The notes under the pieces: generated by a model | Databases searched by the model: none | Told to the model about the DNA's origin: nothing | The model's input: the letters and a program-made list of their open reading frames with translations, nothing else | Position numbers and translations under genes: made by a program | DNA from: Paractinoplanes tereljensis | GTDB lineage: Bacteria; Actinomycetota; Actinomycetes; Mycobacteriales; Micromonosporaceae | NCBI RefSeq assembly: GCF_016862435.1 | Contig: NZ_BOMY01000038.1 | Location: forward strand, 1 to 64,000 | DNA: 64,000 nucleotides | Direction of reading: 5' to 3' | Part shown: positions 57,110 through 64,000 of the stretch, piece by piece | Numbering within the stretch: the first letter of the stretch is position 1 | How the letters are laid out: every line of letters starts with the position of its first letter

Positions 57110-58261
57110 TCAGGTCTCCTGCCGATGTGGCGCCGGCAGCTCCACGCGTACCGCGAAAAGATCGGCGGCCGTCAGCCGCGCCTCCACCGTGCCCCCGGCC
57201 GAGGCCGCGCGTTCCCGCATGCCGATCAGCCCGTATCCCGCCTCGGTGCCGGGCCGGCCCGGCACGACACCGTTGGTGATCTCGATGGCGAGGTGCTCCC
57301 GGCCGTACCGGAACGATACCCGGACCGGGCCGCCGTCGCCGTGCTTGCGGGCGTTGGTCAGCGCCTCCTGGGTGATCCGGTAGGCCGCCAGGTTGCCGGT
57401 CGCGGGCAGCGGCCGGGCCTGGCCTTCGGGCAGGAACTCGACCCGTACGCCGGCCGCGGCGAAGGCGTCGAACAACGCCGGCAGCTGCTCGATCCCGGGC
57501 GCGGGCTCGCGGTCCGGCTCGCCGTCCGCGCGCAGCAGTCCGACGATCGAGGCGAGCTCCCGCACCACGACGGTGGCGGCCTGCCGGATGTGCGCGAGCG
57601 GCGGACCGGCCGCCTCCGGCTGCCGGGGCAGCGCGTACTGCGCGGCGCCGGCCTGCACGTTGATCACCGCGATGTGGTGGGCGACCACGTCGTGCAGTTC
57701 CCGGGCGATGCGCAGGCGCTCCTCGCCGACCCGCCGGTGCACCTCGTCCTCGCGGTTCTGCTCGGCCCGGCGGGCGCGTTCCTCCACCTCGGCGACGTAC
57801 GCCCGGCGGTTGCGCACCGCGTCGCCGCCGGCCGCCGCCATCCCGGTCCAGGCGAACAGGCCCAGGCTGAGTGGGTTCCACCAGCCGGTGTGCGACCCGG
57901 TTCCGGAGGCGATCCAGCACAGCGCCCCGCACAGGACGGCCGCCGACCAGGTCAGCCGCCGCGGCGCGCGCACCGCGAGGTGGTAGAGCGCGACCACCAT
58001 GGCGAACATCGGCGCGGGCGTGCCCCACCCGCGGATCAGGCAGAAGATCTCGGCCAGGGTCGAGAGGGCCAGCACCGGCAGTGGGAACGTCCCGCTGAGC
58101 CCGATCGCCACGGCCGCCCCACCGGCCGCGCCGAGGTCGGCCGCGAGCGGAATGCCCGGACCGCGGCCGTCGTTCTGGTGGGCCACCATCAGCGCACCCA
58201 CCGCCGACAGCGCCCCGATCCCGAGCCCGGCGAGCCAGTTGCGCAGCGCTGGACTCAACAT
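57110..58261 (-). CDS. Sensor histidine kinase, HisKA_3 type
   Basis: A 383-residue membrane kinase. The N-terminal 165 residues have about four or five membrane segments. A coiled coil follows, then the HisKA_3 box ERLRIARELHDVVAHHIAVI with the phospho-His, and the HATPase with AYRITQEALTNARKHG (N box) and GYGLIGMRERAASAGG. ATG 58261 lies 6 nt after a TACGGT -10 box, which supports this start over in-frame codons further upstream. It pairs with the response regulator 1 nt downstream. Confidence 0.92.
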   Translation of the reverse strand: MLSPALRNWLAGLGIGALSAVGALMVAHQNDGRGPGIPLAADLGAAGGAAVAIGLSGTFPLPVLALSTLAEIFCLIRGWGTPAPMFAMVVALYHLAVRAPRRLTWSAAVLCGALCWIASGTGSHTGWWNPLSLGLFAWTGMAAAGGDAVRNRRAYVAEVEERARRAEQNREDEVHRRVGEERLRIARELHDVVAHHIAVINVQAGAAQYALPRQPEAAGPPLAHIRQAATVVVRELASIVGLLRADGEPDREPAPGIEQLPALFDAFAAAGVRVEFLPEGQARPLPATGNLAAYRITQEALTNARKHGDGGPVRVSFRYGREHLAIEITNGVVPGRPGTEAGYGLIGMRERAASAGGTVEARLTAADLFAVRVELPAPHRQET

Positions 58262-58267
58262 CCACCC

Positions 58268-58325
58268 ACCGTACGGTCGTCGCGACCCGGCCACGTCTGA
58301 CATCAGTGGTATCTCGACTACCACT
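58268..58325. promoter_or_regulatory. Histidine kinase promoter with inverted repeat
   Basis: AGTGGTA (58305-58311) and TACCACT (58319-58325) form a perfect inverted repeat with a 7-nt spacer, about 40 bp upstream of the kinase start. The -10 box TACGGT is at 58273-58268 on the minus strand. The half-site TACCACT resembles TACYAC motifs at 56328 and 56409, which points to autoregulation by the response regulator. Confidence 0.55.
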
Positions 58326-58342
58326 CCAGCAGTAGCGCCGGG

Positions 58343-59625
58343 TCAGGCGGTGGTGACGTGCGCGTCGTGCAGGACGACCTTGACCTTGGGGCCGTTGCCG
58401 CCGACCGCCGCCCCGAAGGTGACCTGGCCGCTGCGGTGGCGCGCGCCGGCCGATTTCCCCCGAGACAGGTCGCTGGTCAGGACCTTCTTGCCGTCCACCG
58501 ACACGGTGGCGGCGCTCTTGACCACGTCCACGCTGATCAGGTGCGGGCCGTTGTCCTCGATATCGAGTCGCTTCATGCTGCCCGCGCTCACGTTGAGTTC
58601 GTCGGAGGTGTCGCCCGCGAAGACCTGCCGGGGGCCGTACTCGCACTGGGCGAACGACGTGACCTGCACGACCAGGCCGTCGCCGGGCGTGCAGCCGTTG
58701 TCCGCGTCGCCGGAGGCGGACCACAGCCCGGCCGGGGTGAGCGGGTCGAAGAGCTCCTTGGCGGATTCCCGTACCGCAGCCGTGGGTGTGGGCGTCTTTG
58801 GCTTTTCCTCCGGGAGTTGAGCACCCGCCCAGGCGCCGCCGGCCCCGAGAACCACGACGACGGCCGCCACCACCGCGGCGACCCGCCAGCGGCCGCGACG
58901 ACGACCGAACCCGCGCGCGGCCACGGCTGCCCGGTGCACATCAGGCGGGATCGTCGCGTCTCTATCCGGCCCCGCGGTCAACTCCAGGAGCAGTTGCTGC
59001 GCAGTCGGCCGGTCCTCCGGCTCCTTGGCCAGCGCCCGGCCGACGATCCCGGCCAGCCCGGCCGGCACGCCGTCCAGCTGCGGCGGCTGGGTCAGGATGC
59101 GGCCCGCGGTCGCCACCGGGCTGTCCCCCGCGAACGGGTTCCGGCCGGTCGCCGCGTACGCGACAAGCGCACCCCAGGCGAAGACGTCGGCGGCCGGCGA
59201 CAGCTTCTGGTCGGCGTCCGGCGCGAATCTCTCCGGCGACATGTACGCCAGCGTGCCGACCATCTCCTGGGTGCCGGTGTGATGGCTGGTCGCCTCGACC
59301 GCCTTGGCGATGCCGAAGTCGATCACCTTGGGCGACCCGAGCGCGAACAGCACGTTGGCCGGCTTCAGATCCCGGTGCACGATGCCGGCACTGTGGATCG
59401 CCACCAGCGCCGACGCCACCCCGACCGCGACGCTGTGCAGGTTGCCACCGCGCAGCGGCCCCTGCTCCCGGATGACCTCGGCCAGGCTCGGACCTTGACG
59501 GCGACCAGGCCACCGGCCGGGTCGCGGCCCAGGAACACGGCCCCCATGCCGCCCTCGCCGAGACGGCCGATCAATGCGTAACGGCCCAGAAAACGCGGGT
59601 CCTCCGGACGCAGAGCAGAAGTCAC
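58343..59625 (-). pseudogene. Ser/Thr protein kinase gene with internal deletion and frameshift
   Basis: From GTG 59625 the first frame reads LGRYALIGRLGEGGMGAVFL and VAVKV (glycine loop and ATP-binding Lys). At about 59490 the reading frame shifts, and the next frame starts at the hinge (SLAEVIREQGPL). It goes on through HRDLKPAN, DFGIAK, MSPERF, a membrane segment (WRVAAVVAAVVVVLGAGGAW) and an outer beta-rich domain. About 50 residues, including the alpha-C Glu and beta4-5 strands, are missing. No single frame can give an active PknB-type kinase. A sequencing or assembly error is the alternative, but it would have to remove about 150 nt. Confidence 0.75.
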
Positions 59626-59685
59626 GCGGGGCACTCTATGCCCTGATTCCGTTCCGCACCCGGTCGGCGAAGATCGTCGGCTGGC

Positions 59686-59697
59686 TAAGCTGGGGAC
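59686..59697 (+). promoter_or_regulatory. -10 box of the dehydratase operon
   Basis: TAAGCT (59686-59691) lies 6 nt before ATG 59698. No leader exists, so there is no room for a cobalamin riboswitch between promoter and gene. Confidence 0.5.
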
Positions 59698-61935
59698 ATG
59701 CTGGAGCAGCCGGTCGGGCGCATTCGTTTCATGGACGAGCAGCAGGTCAACCTGGACGGGTTCGCCCGCGAGGCCCCGGCGCTCGGCCTCGTCGCGTTGC
59801 GCAGCCCGGCCGATCCGGCCCCGTCGCTGCGAGTGGTCGACGGGGTGGTCGTCGAGCTGGACCAGAAGAGCCGGGACGACTTCGACACCATCGACCGCTA
59901 CATCGCCGCGCACGGGCTCGACCTCACGGTCGCGGCGGAGGCGATGGCCCTCGGCGACGTGGCCGCCGCCCGGCTGTTCGTGGACCCGGCCGTCCCCCGG
60001 GCCGAGATCGTCCGGCTGGTCGCCGGCATGACTCCGGCCAAGCTCGCCCGGGTCGTCGCCGAGCTCCGGCCGCCGGAACTGATGATGGCGATGACCAAGC
60101 TGCGGGCCCGCCGGACGCCGAGCAATCAGGCCCACGTGACCAACCTGCTGGACGACCCGCTGCTGCTGGCGGCGGACGCGGCGACGGCGGCGGCGTACGG
60201 GTTCCGGGAGCTCGAGACGACCGTGCCGGTGCTCGCCGACGCGCCCTCCAACGCGGTCGCCGTCACCGTCGGCGCCGCGGTCGGCGCGGCCGGGGTGCTC
60301 GTGCAGTGTGCGGTCGAGGAGGCGATGGAGCTCGAGATGGGCATGCGCGGCCTGGTGTCGTACGCGGAGACGGTCAGCCTCTACGGCACCGAGGGCGTCT
60401 TCGTCGACGGCGACGACACACCGTGGTCCAAGGCCTTGCTGACCTCCGGCTACGCGAGTCGCGGGATCAAGATGCGGGTCTCCTCCGGGGCAGGCGCCGA
60501 GGTCCTGATGGCCGGGGCCGAGGGCTGCAGCATGCTCTATCTCGAGTCCCGGTGTGTCTCGCTGGCGCGGGCCATCGGCGCCCAGGGCGTGCAGAACGGC
60601 GGCATCGACGGTGCCAGCGTCGCCGCGGCCGTTCCACGCGGGGTCCGCGAGCTGATGGCCGAGAACGTGATGGTGATGGCCCGCAACCTCGAGTCCTGCT
60701 CGGGCAACGACGCGCTGATGTCCGAGTCGCACGTCCGGCGTACGTCGCGGACGCTGCCGATCCTGCTGGCCGGAAGCGACTTCATCTGCAGCGGGTTCGG
60801 GTCGATCCAGCGCTACGACAACATGTTCGGGCCCTCCAACTGGAACGCCGAGGACATCGACGACTGGCTCGCCATGCAGCGGGACTGGGGAGTGGACGGG
60901 GGCCTGCGGACCGCGGCGCCGGAGTCGCTGGGCGAGCTGCGGACCCGGGCGGTGGAGGCGGTCCGGGACGTCTACCGGGTCCTCGGGCTGGGCGACTTCA
61001 CCGACGAGCAGCTGGCCCGGGCCGTCGACGCCGCCGGGTCCAAGGAGCTGGTGCCGACCGATGCCCTCGCCGTGCTCGACGCCGCCCAGACGATCCGCAG
61101 CACCGGGTTGACCGCTCTCGACATCGCCCGGGCGCTGCACGACACCGGGCACGACGAGGCCGCGTCGCGGGTGCTGGCCATGGTCGTCGCCCGGGTGCAG
61201 GGCGACCACCTGCAGACCGCCGCGATCTTCGACGAGGACATGCGGGTTCTCAGCCTGGTCACCGACCCGAACGAGTACGCGGGACCGGGGACCGGCTATG
61301 AACCCTCGCCGGCCCGGCAGGCCGAGATCGACGGCATCCGGCAGGAACGCGGCGTCGAGGATCTGCGCGTGTCGCAGTCGTCCTTCGCCGGCGGTTTCCT
61401 GACGTCGTCCGGTCCGGCGGCCTTCGGCACCGATCCGCGGGATGTCGTCATCGGCGTCTCGCCCGGCGTCGGGCGTTCGGTGTGGAAGACGTTGAGCGGC
61501 CTGCTCGTGGTCGACGTACTTCAGGAGCTCCTCGACGGCCTCGAGGAGGAGGGCTGCCGCGCCCGGATCGTCCGGATCAACTCCACCATTGACCTGGGCA
61601 TGGTCGGCCTGACCGCGGCCCGGCTGGCCGGTTCCGGCATCGGGATCGGCCTGCAGGGCAAGGGAACCGCGCTGATCCACCGCCGCGACCTGCCGCCGCT
61701 GGCCAACCTCGAGCTCTACAGCATGGCCCCGACCCTGACCCCGGACATGTACCGCCTGCTCGGCGCCAACGCCGGCCGGCATGCGAAGGGCGCGACCCCG
61801 GTCCCGGCCCGAAATCCCTACACCGACGAGGCGATCGAGGCGCGCTACCACACCAGCGTGATCGCCCTGGTCGCCCTGGAGCGCGACTGCGTCGATCCGG
61901 CGGCCGCCCCGGAAGAACTCAGGTACGCGTCGTGA
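59698..61935 (+). CDS. B12-dependent diol/glycerol dehydratase, fused large and medium subunits
   Basis: A 745-residue protein. Residues 1-555 match the large (PduC/DhaB) subunit: RFMDEQQVNLDGFA, EEAMELEMGMRGLVSYAET, YLESRCVSLARAIGAQGVQNGG, DALMSESHVRRTSRT and CSGFGSIQRYDNMFG. Residues from about 570 match the medium (PduD) subunit: DVVIGVSPGVG, RIVRINSTIDLGMVGLTAARLAGSGIGIGLQGKGTALIHR. In enteric bacteria these are two genes. The enzyme turns 1,2-propanediol or glycerol into the aldehyde with adenosylcobalamin. ATG 59698 is leaderless. It overlaps the small-subunit gene by 4 nt. Confidence 0.93.
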   Translation: MLEQPVGRIRFMDEQQVNLDGFAREAPALGLVALRSPADPAPSLRVVDGVVVELDQKSRDDFDTIDRYIAAHGLDLTVAAEAMALGDVAAARLFVDPAVPRAEIVRLVAGMTPAKLARVVAELRPPELMMAMTKLRARRTPSNQAHVTNLLDDPLLLAADAATAAAYGFRELETTVPVLADAPSNAVAVTVGAAVGAAGVLVQCAVEEAMELEMGMRGLVSYAETVSLYGTEGVFVDGDDTPWSKALLTSGYASRGIKMRVSSGAGAEVLMAGAEGCSMLYLESRCVSLARAIGAQGVQNGGIDGASVAAAVPRGVRELMAENVMVMARNLESCSGNDALMSESHVRRTSRTLPILLAGSDFICSGFGSIQRYDNMFGPSNWNAEDIDDWLAMQRDWGVDGGLRTAAPESLGELRTRAVEAVRDVYRVLGLGDFTDEQLARAVDAAGSKELVPTDALAVLDAAQTIRSTGLTALDIARALHDTGHDEAASRVLAMVVARVQGDHLQTAAIFDEDMRVLSLVTDPNEYAGPGTGYEPSPARQAEIDGIRQERGVEDLRVSQSSFAGGFLTSSGPAAFGTDPRDVVIGVSPGVGRSVWKTLSGLLVVDVLQELLDGLEEEGCRARIVRINSTIDLGMVGLTAARLAGSGIGIGLQGKGTALIHRRDLPPLANLELYSMAPTLTPDMYRLLGANAGRHAKGATPVPARNPYTDEAIEARYHTSVIALVALERDCVDPAAAPEELRYAS

Positions 61936-62288
61936 GCCGCGCCTTCTCCGGCAAACCGGCCGATGACCTGACCATCGACGCGCTGGTCCGCGACGAGTTG
62001 GCCCCCGACGACGTACGCATCCATCCGGACACTCTGGAAGCGCAGGCGGTCGTCGCCGAACGGCACGGCAACCCGCAGCTGGCGGCGAATTTCCGGCGCG
62101 CGGCCGAGCTGGCCCGGTTCCCGGAGAGCGAGATCCTCGCCCTCTACGAGGCGTTGCGCCCACGACGGTCCACGATGGATGAACTGGACGCGCTGGCGGA
62201 CGACCTCGCGGCCCGGGACGCACCCCGATGCGCGGCGCTGGTGCGGGAGGCGGCGGCCGCGTACGCGGCGCGCGGGCTGCTGCGGTGA
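61932..62288 (+). CDS. Diol/glycerol dehydratase small subunit
   Basis: A 118-residue helical subunit. GKPADDLTIDALVRDELAPDDVRIHPDTLEAQAVVAERHG and NPQLAANFRRAAELARFPESEILALYEALRP match PduE/DhaB3, including the L-x-x-Q-A-x-I/V-A stretch. GTG 61932 overlaps the stop of the fused subunit. It has no N-terminal microcompartment-targeting extension, and no shell genes are in the window, so a soluble enzyme is likely. Confidence 0.9.
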   Translation: MSRAFSGKPADDLTIDALVRDELAPDDVRIHPDTLEAQAVVAERHGNPQLAANFRRAAELARFPESEILALYEALRPRRSTMDELDALADDLAARDAPRCAALVREAAAAYAARGLLR

Positions 62289-63913
62289 CCCGGGTCGCCG
62301 GTATCGACATCGGCAACTCCACCACCGAGGTCGTCCTGGTCGATGTTCCCTCGTTGACGATCGTCGCCGCGGATCGGCTGCCCACCCGTGGTCCGAAGGG
62401 CGGGCCGGCCAGTCTCGACGCGGCCGCCCGCCTCGTCCGCCGGCTCGTCACCAGCCACGGCGGTGGTCTCGACGCGGCCGTCGTCGCACCGCTGCGACCG
62501 GTCACCACCACGACCGCGACCCTGCCCGAACCAACCGTCGACACCGGGCGGCTGCGGATCGCGGCGGCCGGCGCGGCCACCACGGGCGGGGGTGGAGTCG
62601 GGATCGGTACGCCGTTCCGGGTGGGCTCCGCACTCCCCGATGGCCCGGTGGTCGCCCTCGTCCCGGCCGACCGCGGCTACCGGTCCGTCGTCGGCGAGCT
62701 GCGCGACCTGGCCACGCGCGGCGTGCTCGCCGCCGTCGTCACCGAGCGCGACGAGGCCGTCCTGCTCGCGAACCGGCTGCCGCCCGGCATCCCCGTCGTC
62801 GACGAAGTCCCCGTGGCCGGCCTCGCCGATGCCGTCCTGGTGGCGGTCGAGGTGCGGGCACCGCTCCGATCGGTGGTCGACCCGTTGTGGATGACCGCCC
62901 GCCTGGGCCTGTCCCCGGCCGAGCAGGCGGACGCGGCCGTGCTCGCCGACCGGCTTTACGACCGGGCCAACGCCGTGATCGCGCTGTCCGCCTCCGCGAC
63001 GCCGGCCCCGGCCGGTCCGGCGGCCTCGATGACCCTGGCCGACGGCTCGTCGCAGGCGCTGTCGCCGGCCTATCTGGCCGCGTACCCGCCCGGCCGGGTC
63101 ACCTCGTACCGGCTCCCGGACGGGCCGCCGCAGCCGGTCGACGACCTGTTCGCGGTGGACCTGGCCGCCCTGGCCGCCGGTCAGCTCACCCGCGGCGACG
63201 CCGTCGCGTCCCGGAGCGTGGCCCTCGCGGCAATGCACGCCGACGCCCCGTACACGGATCCGGGACCGGCTCTGGCCGCCCGGCTGGACGTGCCCGTGCA
63301 CACCTGCGCAAGCGAGGCGGCCGCCGCTCGGCTCGGCGCGCTGTCGACCCCCGGCGCACCTCCCGGAGCGGTCGTCGTCGATCTCGGCGGCGGCACGATC
63401 GACGTGGTGTCGGCGGCGGGCGCGACGGTCCTGGCCGGGGCCGGCGACCTGCTCACCGCGGCCGCGGCGGCGGTGCTGGGGGTGGCGAGCACGCCGGCCG
63501 AATGGGCGAAACGCGGCCCGGCCGCCCGCGTCGAGGCTCCCCAACTGCTGCTGGCCGAGGACGGTACGCGTACGTTCCTGGATGTCCCGATCCGGCCGGA
63601 CGCGATCGGCGCGCTGGTGGCGCCCGGCCCGACCGGTTGGTTGCCGTTCGGCCGGGCCCTCGCGCCCAGCGAGTGGCGGGCACTGCGGCTGCGGCTCAAG
63701 ACCGAGATCCTGGGCGCCAACCTGGCCCGGGCTCTTCCCGAGGCGCCGGGTGCGGTTCTGGTCGTCGGTGGCCCGGCCGGCGACGACGAGATCCTGGGCT
63801 GCGTCGCCCGCACCATGCCGCCGGGCACCGCGGTCGGCCGGGCCGACACGGCCGGCGTGCTGGGCCACCGGCACGCCGTCGCCTACGGACTGGTCCTCGG
63901 CTTCCGGTCGTGA
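62285..63913 (+). CDS. Diol dehydratase-reactivating factor, large subunit
   Basis: A 542-residue Hsp70/actin-like ATPase. It starts VAGIDIGNSTTEVVLVDV (phosphate-1 loop). The second half has VVVDLGGGTIDVV (phosphate-2) and VVGGPAGDDEI (adenosine loop), as in DdrA/PduG. It exchanges damaged cobalamin from the dehydratase. It is somewhat shorter than the enteric protein of about 610 residues. GTG 62285 overlaps the small-subunit stop (GTGA). Confidence 0.92.
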   Translation: MTRVAGIDIGNSTTEVVLVDVPSLTIVAADRLPTRGPKGGPASLDAAARLVRRLVTSHGGGLDAAVVAPLRPVTTTTATLPEPTVDTGRLRIAAAGAATTGGGGVGIGTPFRVGSALPDGPVVALVPADRGYRSVVGELRDLATRGVLAAVVTERDEAVLLANRLPPGIPVVDEVPVAGLADAVLVAVEVRAPLRSVVDPLWMTARLGLSPAEQADAAVLADRLYDRANAVIALSASATPAPAGPAASMTLADGSSQALSPAYLAAYPPGRVTSYRLPDGPPQPVDDLFAVDLAALAAGQLTRGDAVASRSVALAAMHADAPYTDPGPALAARLDVPVHTCASEAAAARLGALSTPGAPPGAVVVDLGGGTIDVVSAAGATVLAGAGDLLTAAAAAVLGVASTPAEWAKRGPAARVEAPQLLLAEDGTRTFLDVPIRPDAIGALVAPGPTGWLPFGRALAPSEWRALRLRLKTEILGANLARALPEAPGAVLVVGGPAGDDEILGCVARTMPPGTAVGRADTAGVLGHRHAVAYGLVLGFRS

Positions 63914-64000
63914 CGGGTGTGCACGGTGATAGTCGTGCGGTCCGCGCGGAAGAGGTCGTGCGAGTGCTCGAAGGGTTCGCCGTCGGCCGCGCAGGTGGTG
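63910..64000 (+). CDS. Start of the next operon gene (incomplete), unknown
   Basis: GTG 63910 overlaps the reactivase stop in the same GTGA manner as the two upstream junctions. The visible 30 codons read MTGVHGDSRAVRAEEVVRVL then EGFAVGRAGG before the window ends. By position it could be the reactivase small subunit (DdrB/PduH) or another pathway protein. The residues seen do not decide. Confidence 0.5.
   Translation, partial: MTGVHGDSRAVRAEEVVRVLEGFAVGRAGG

Noticed and set aside
59626..59697. Cobalamin riboswitch before the B12-dependent dehydratase
   Set aside because: Only 72 nt separate the divergent genes and the -10 box lies 6 nt before the ATG; there is no space for the aptamer and no B12-box sequence.
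61932..62288. Microcompartment-type diol dehydratase
   Set aside because: The small subunit has no targeting extension and no shell-protein gene is visible in the window.
59365..62583. 1072-codon minus-strand frame opposite the dehydratase genes
   Set aside because: It is a shadow of the dehydratase operon; only its last part coincides with the kinase glycine loop, which belongs to the broken kinase gene.

Overview
The window is very GC-rich DNA of the kind found in an actinomycete. Several features fit the family Micromonosporaceae (Actinoplanes-like), though the sequence cannot prove this: strong G/C third-position bias, many GTG starts, a mycothiol-dependent enzyme, F420/LLM-type enzymes, a CebR-like operator and many leaderless promoters. 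No rRNA, tRNA, CRISPR array, insertion sequence or origin was recognised.

Layout. 1-0.9 kb holds GC-rich tandem repeats and a 5' remnant of a GH43 gene. 0.9-6.3 kb, minus strand: a secreted S53 peptidase behind a protein that looks like a subtilisin scaffold without its catalytic domain, under a CebR-type operator; then pyridoxal kinase and a secreted beta-propeller. 6.4-8.6 kb: a rhamnogalacturonan lyase (PL11) behind a LacI-type operator. 8.7-15.7 kb: a complete oligopeptide ABC importer and a class V aminotransferase. 15.7-16.9 kb: a scar of two 5'-truncated genes beside a dispersed repeat. 16.9-32.6 kb: a glycan-use region with two near-identical ROK regulators, GH36 and GH27 alpha-galactosidases, a CE7 esterase, a GH95 glycosidase, an LplABC-type sugar importer and an enolase-superfamily enzyme. 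An identical operator of about 27 bp sits in both divergent promoters and joins them into one regulon. 32.6-36.3 kb: a TIR-NB-ARC-TPR (NLR-like) protein divergent from a P-loop kinase fused to a ParB/Srx-like domain. 36.3-43.7 kb: SGNH hydrolase, LAL-type LuxR regulator, tautomerase, LLM oxidoreductase and pectate lyase PL9, with remnants of an alpha/beta hydrolase and a PPOX gene. 43.7-45.6 kb: alkB-tetR. 46.3-48.5 kb: an XRE-NB-ARC-TPR regulator. 48.5-52.4 kb: etfB-etfA-FeS oxidoreductase. 52.6-58.3 kb: mycothiol-dependent enzyme, GH43, tannase-like esterase and a two-component system. 58.3-59.6 kb: a Ser/Thr kinase gene with an internal deletion. 59.7-64 kb: a B12-dependent diol/glycerol dehydratase operon with fused large and medium subunits and its reactivase.

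Functionally the window reads as accessory chromosome for using plant cell-wall material: pectin backbone (PL11, PL9), galactan or galactoside side chains (GH36, GH27), fucose- or galactose-type caps (GH95), arabinan/xylan (GH43), esters (CE7, tannase-like) and uptake of the oligosaccharides. Deoxysugars from pectin give 1,2-propanediol in other bacteria, so the diol dehydratase could close that route; this is inference. At least eight decayed gene pieces lie in 64 kb, which suggests a region with rapid gene turnover. A recurring feature is a -10 box followed by about 6 nt and then the start codon, so many genes here are probably translated from leaderless mRNAs.
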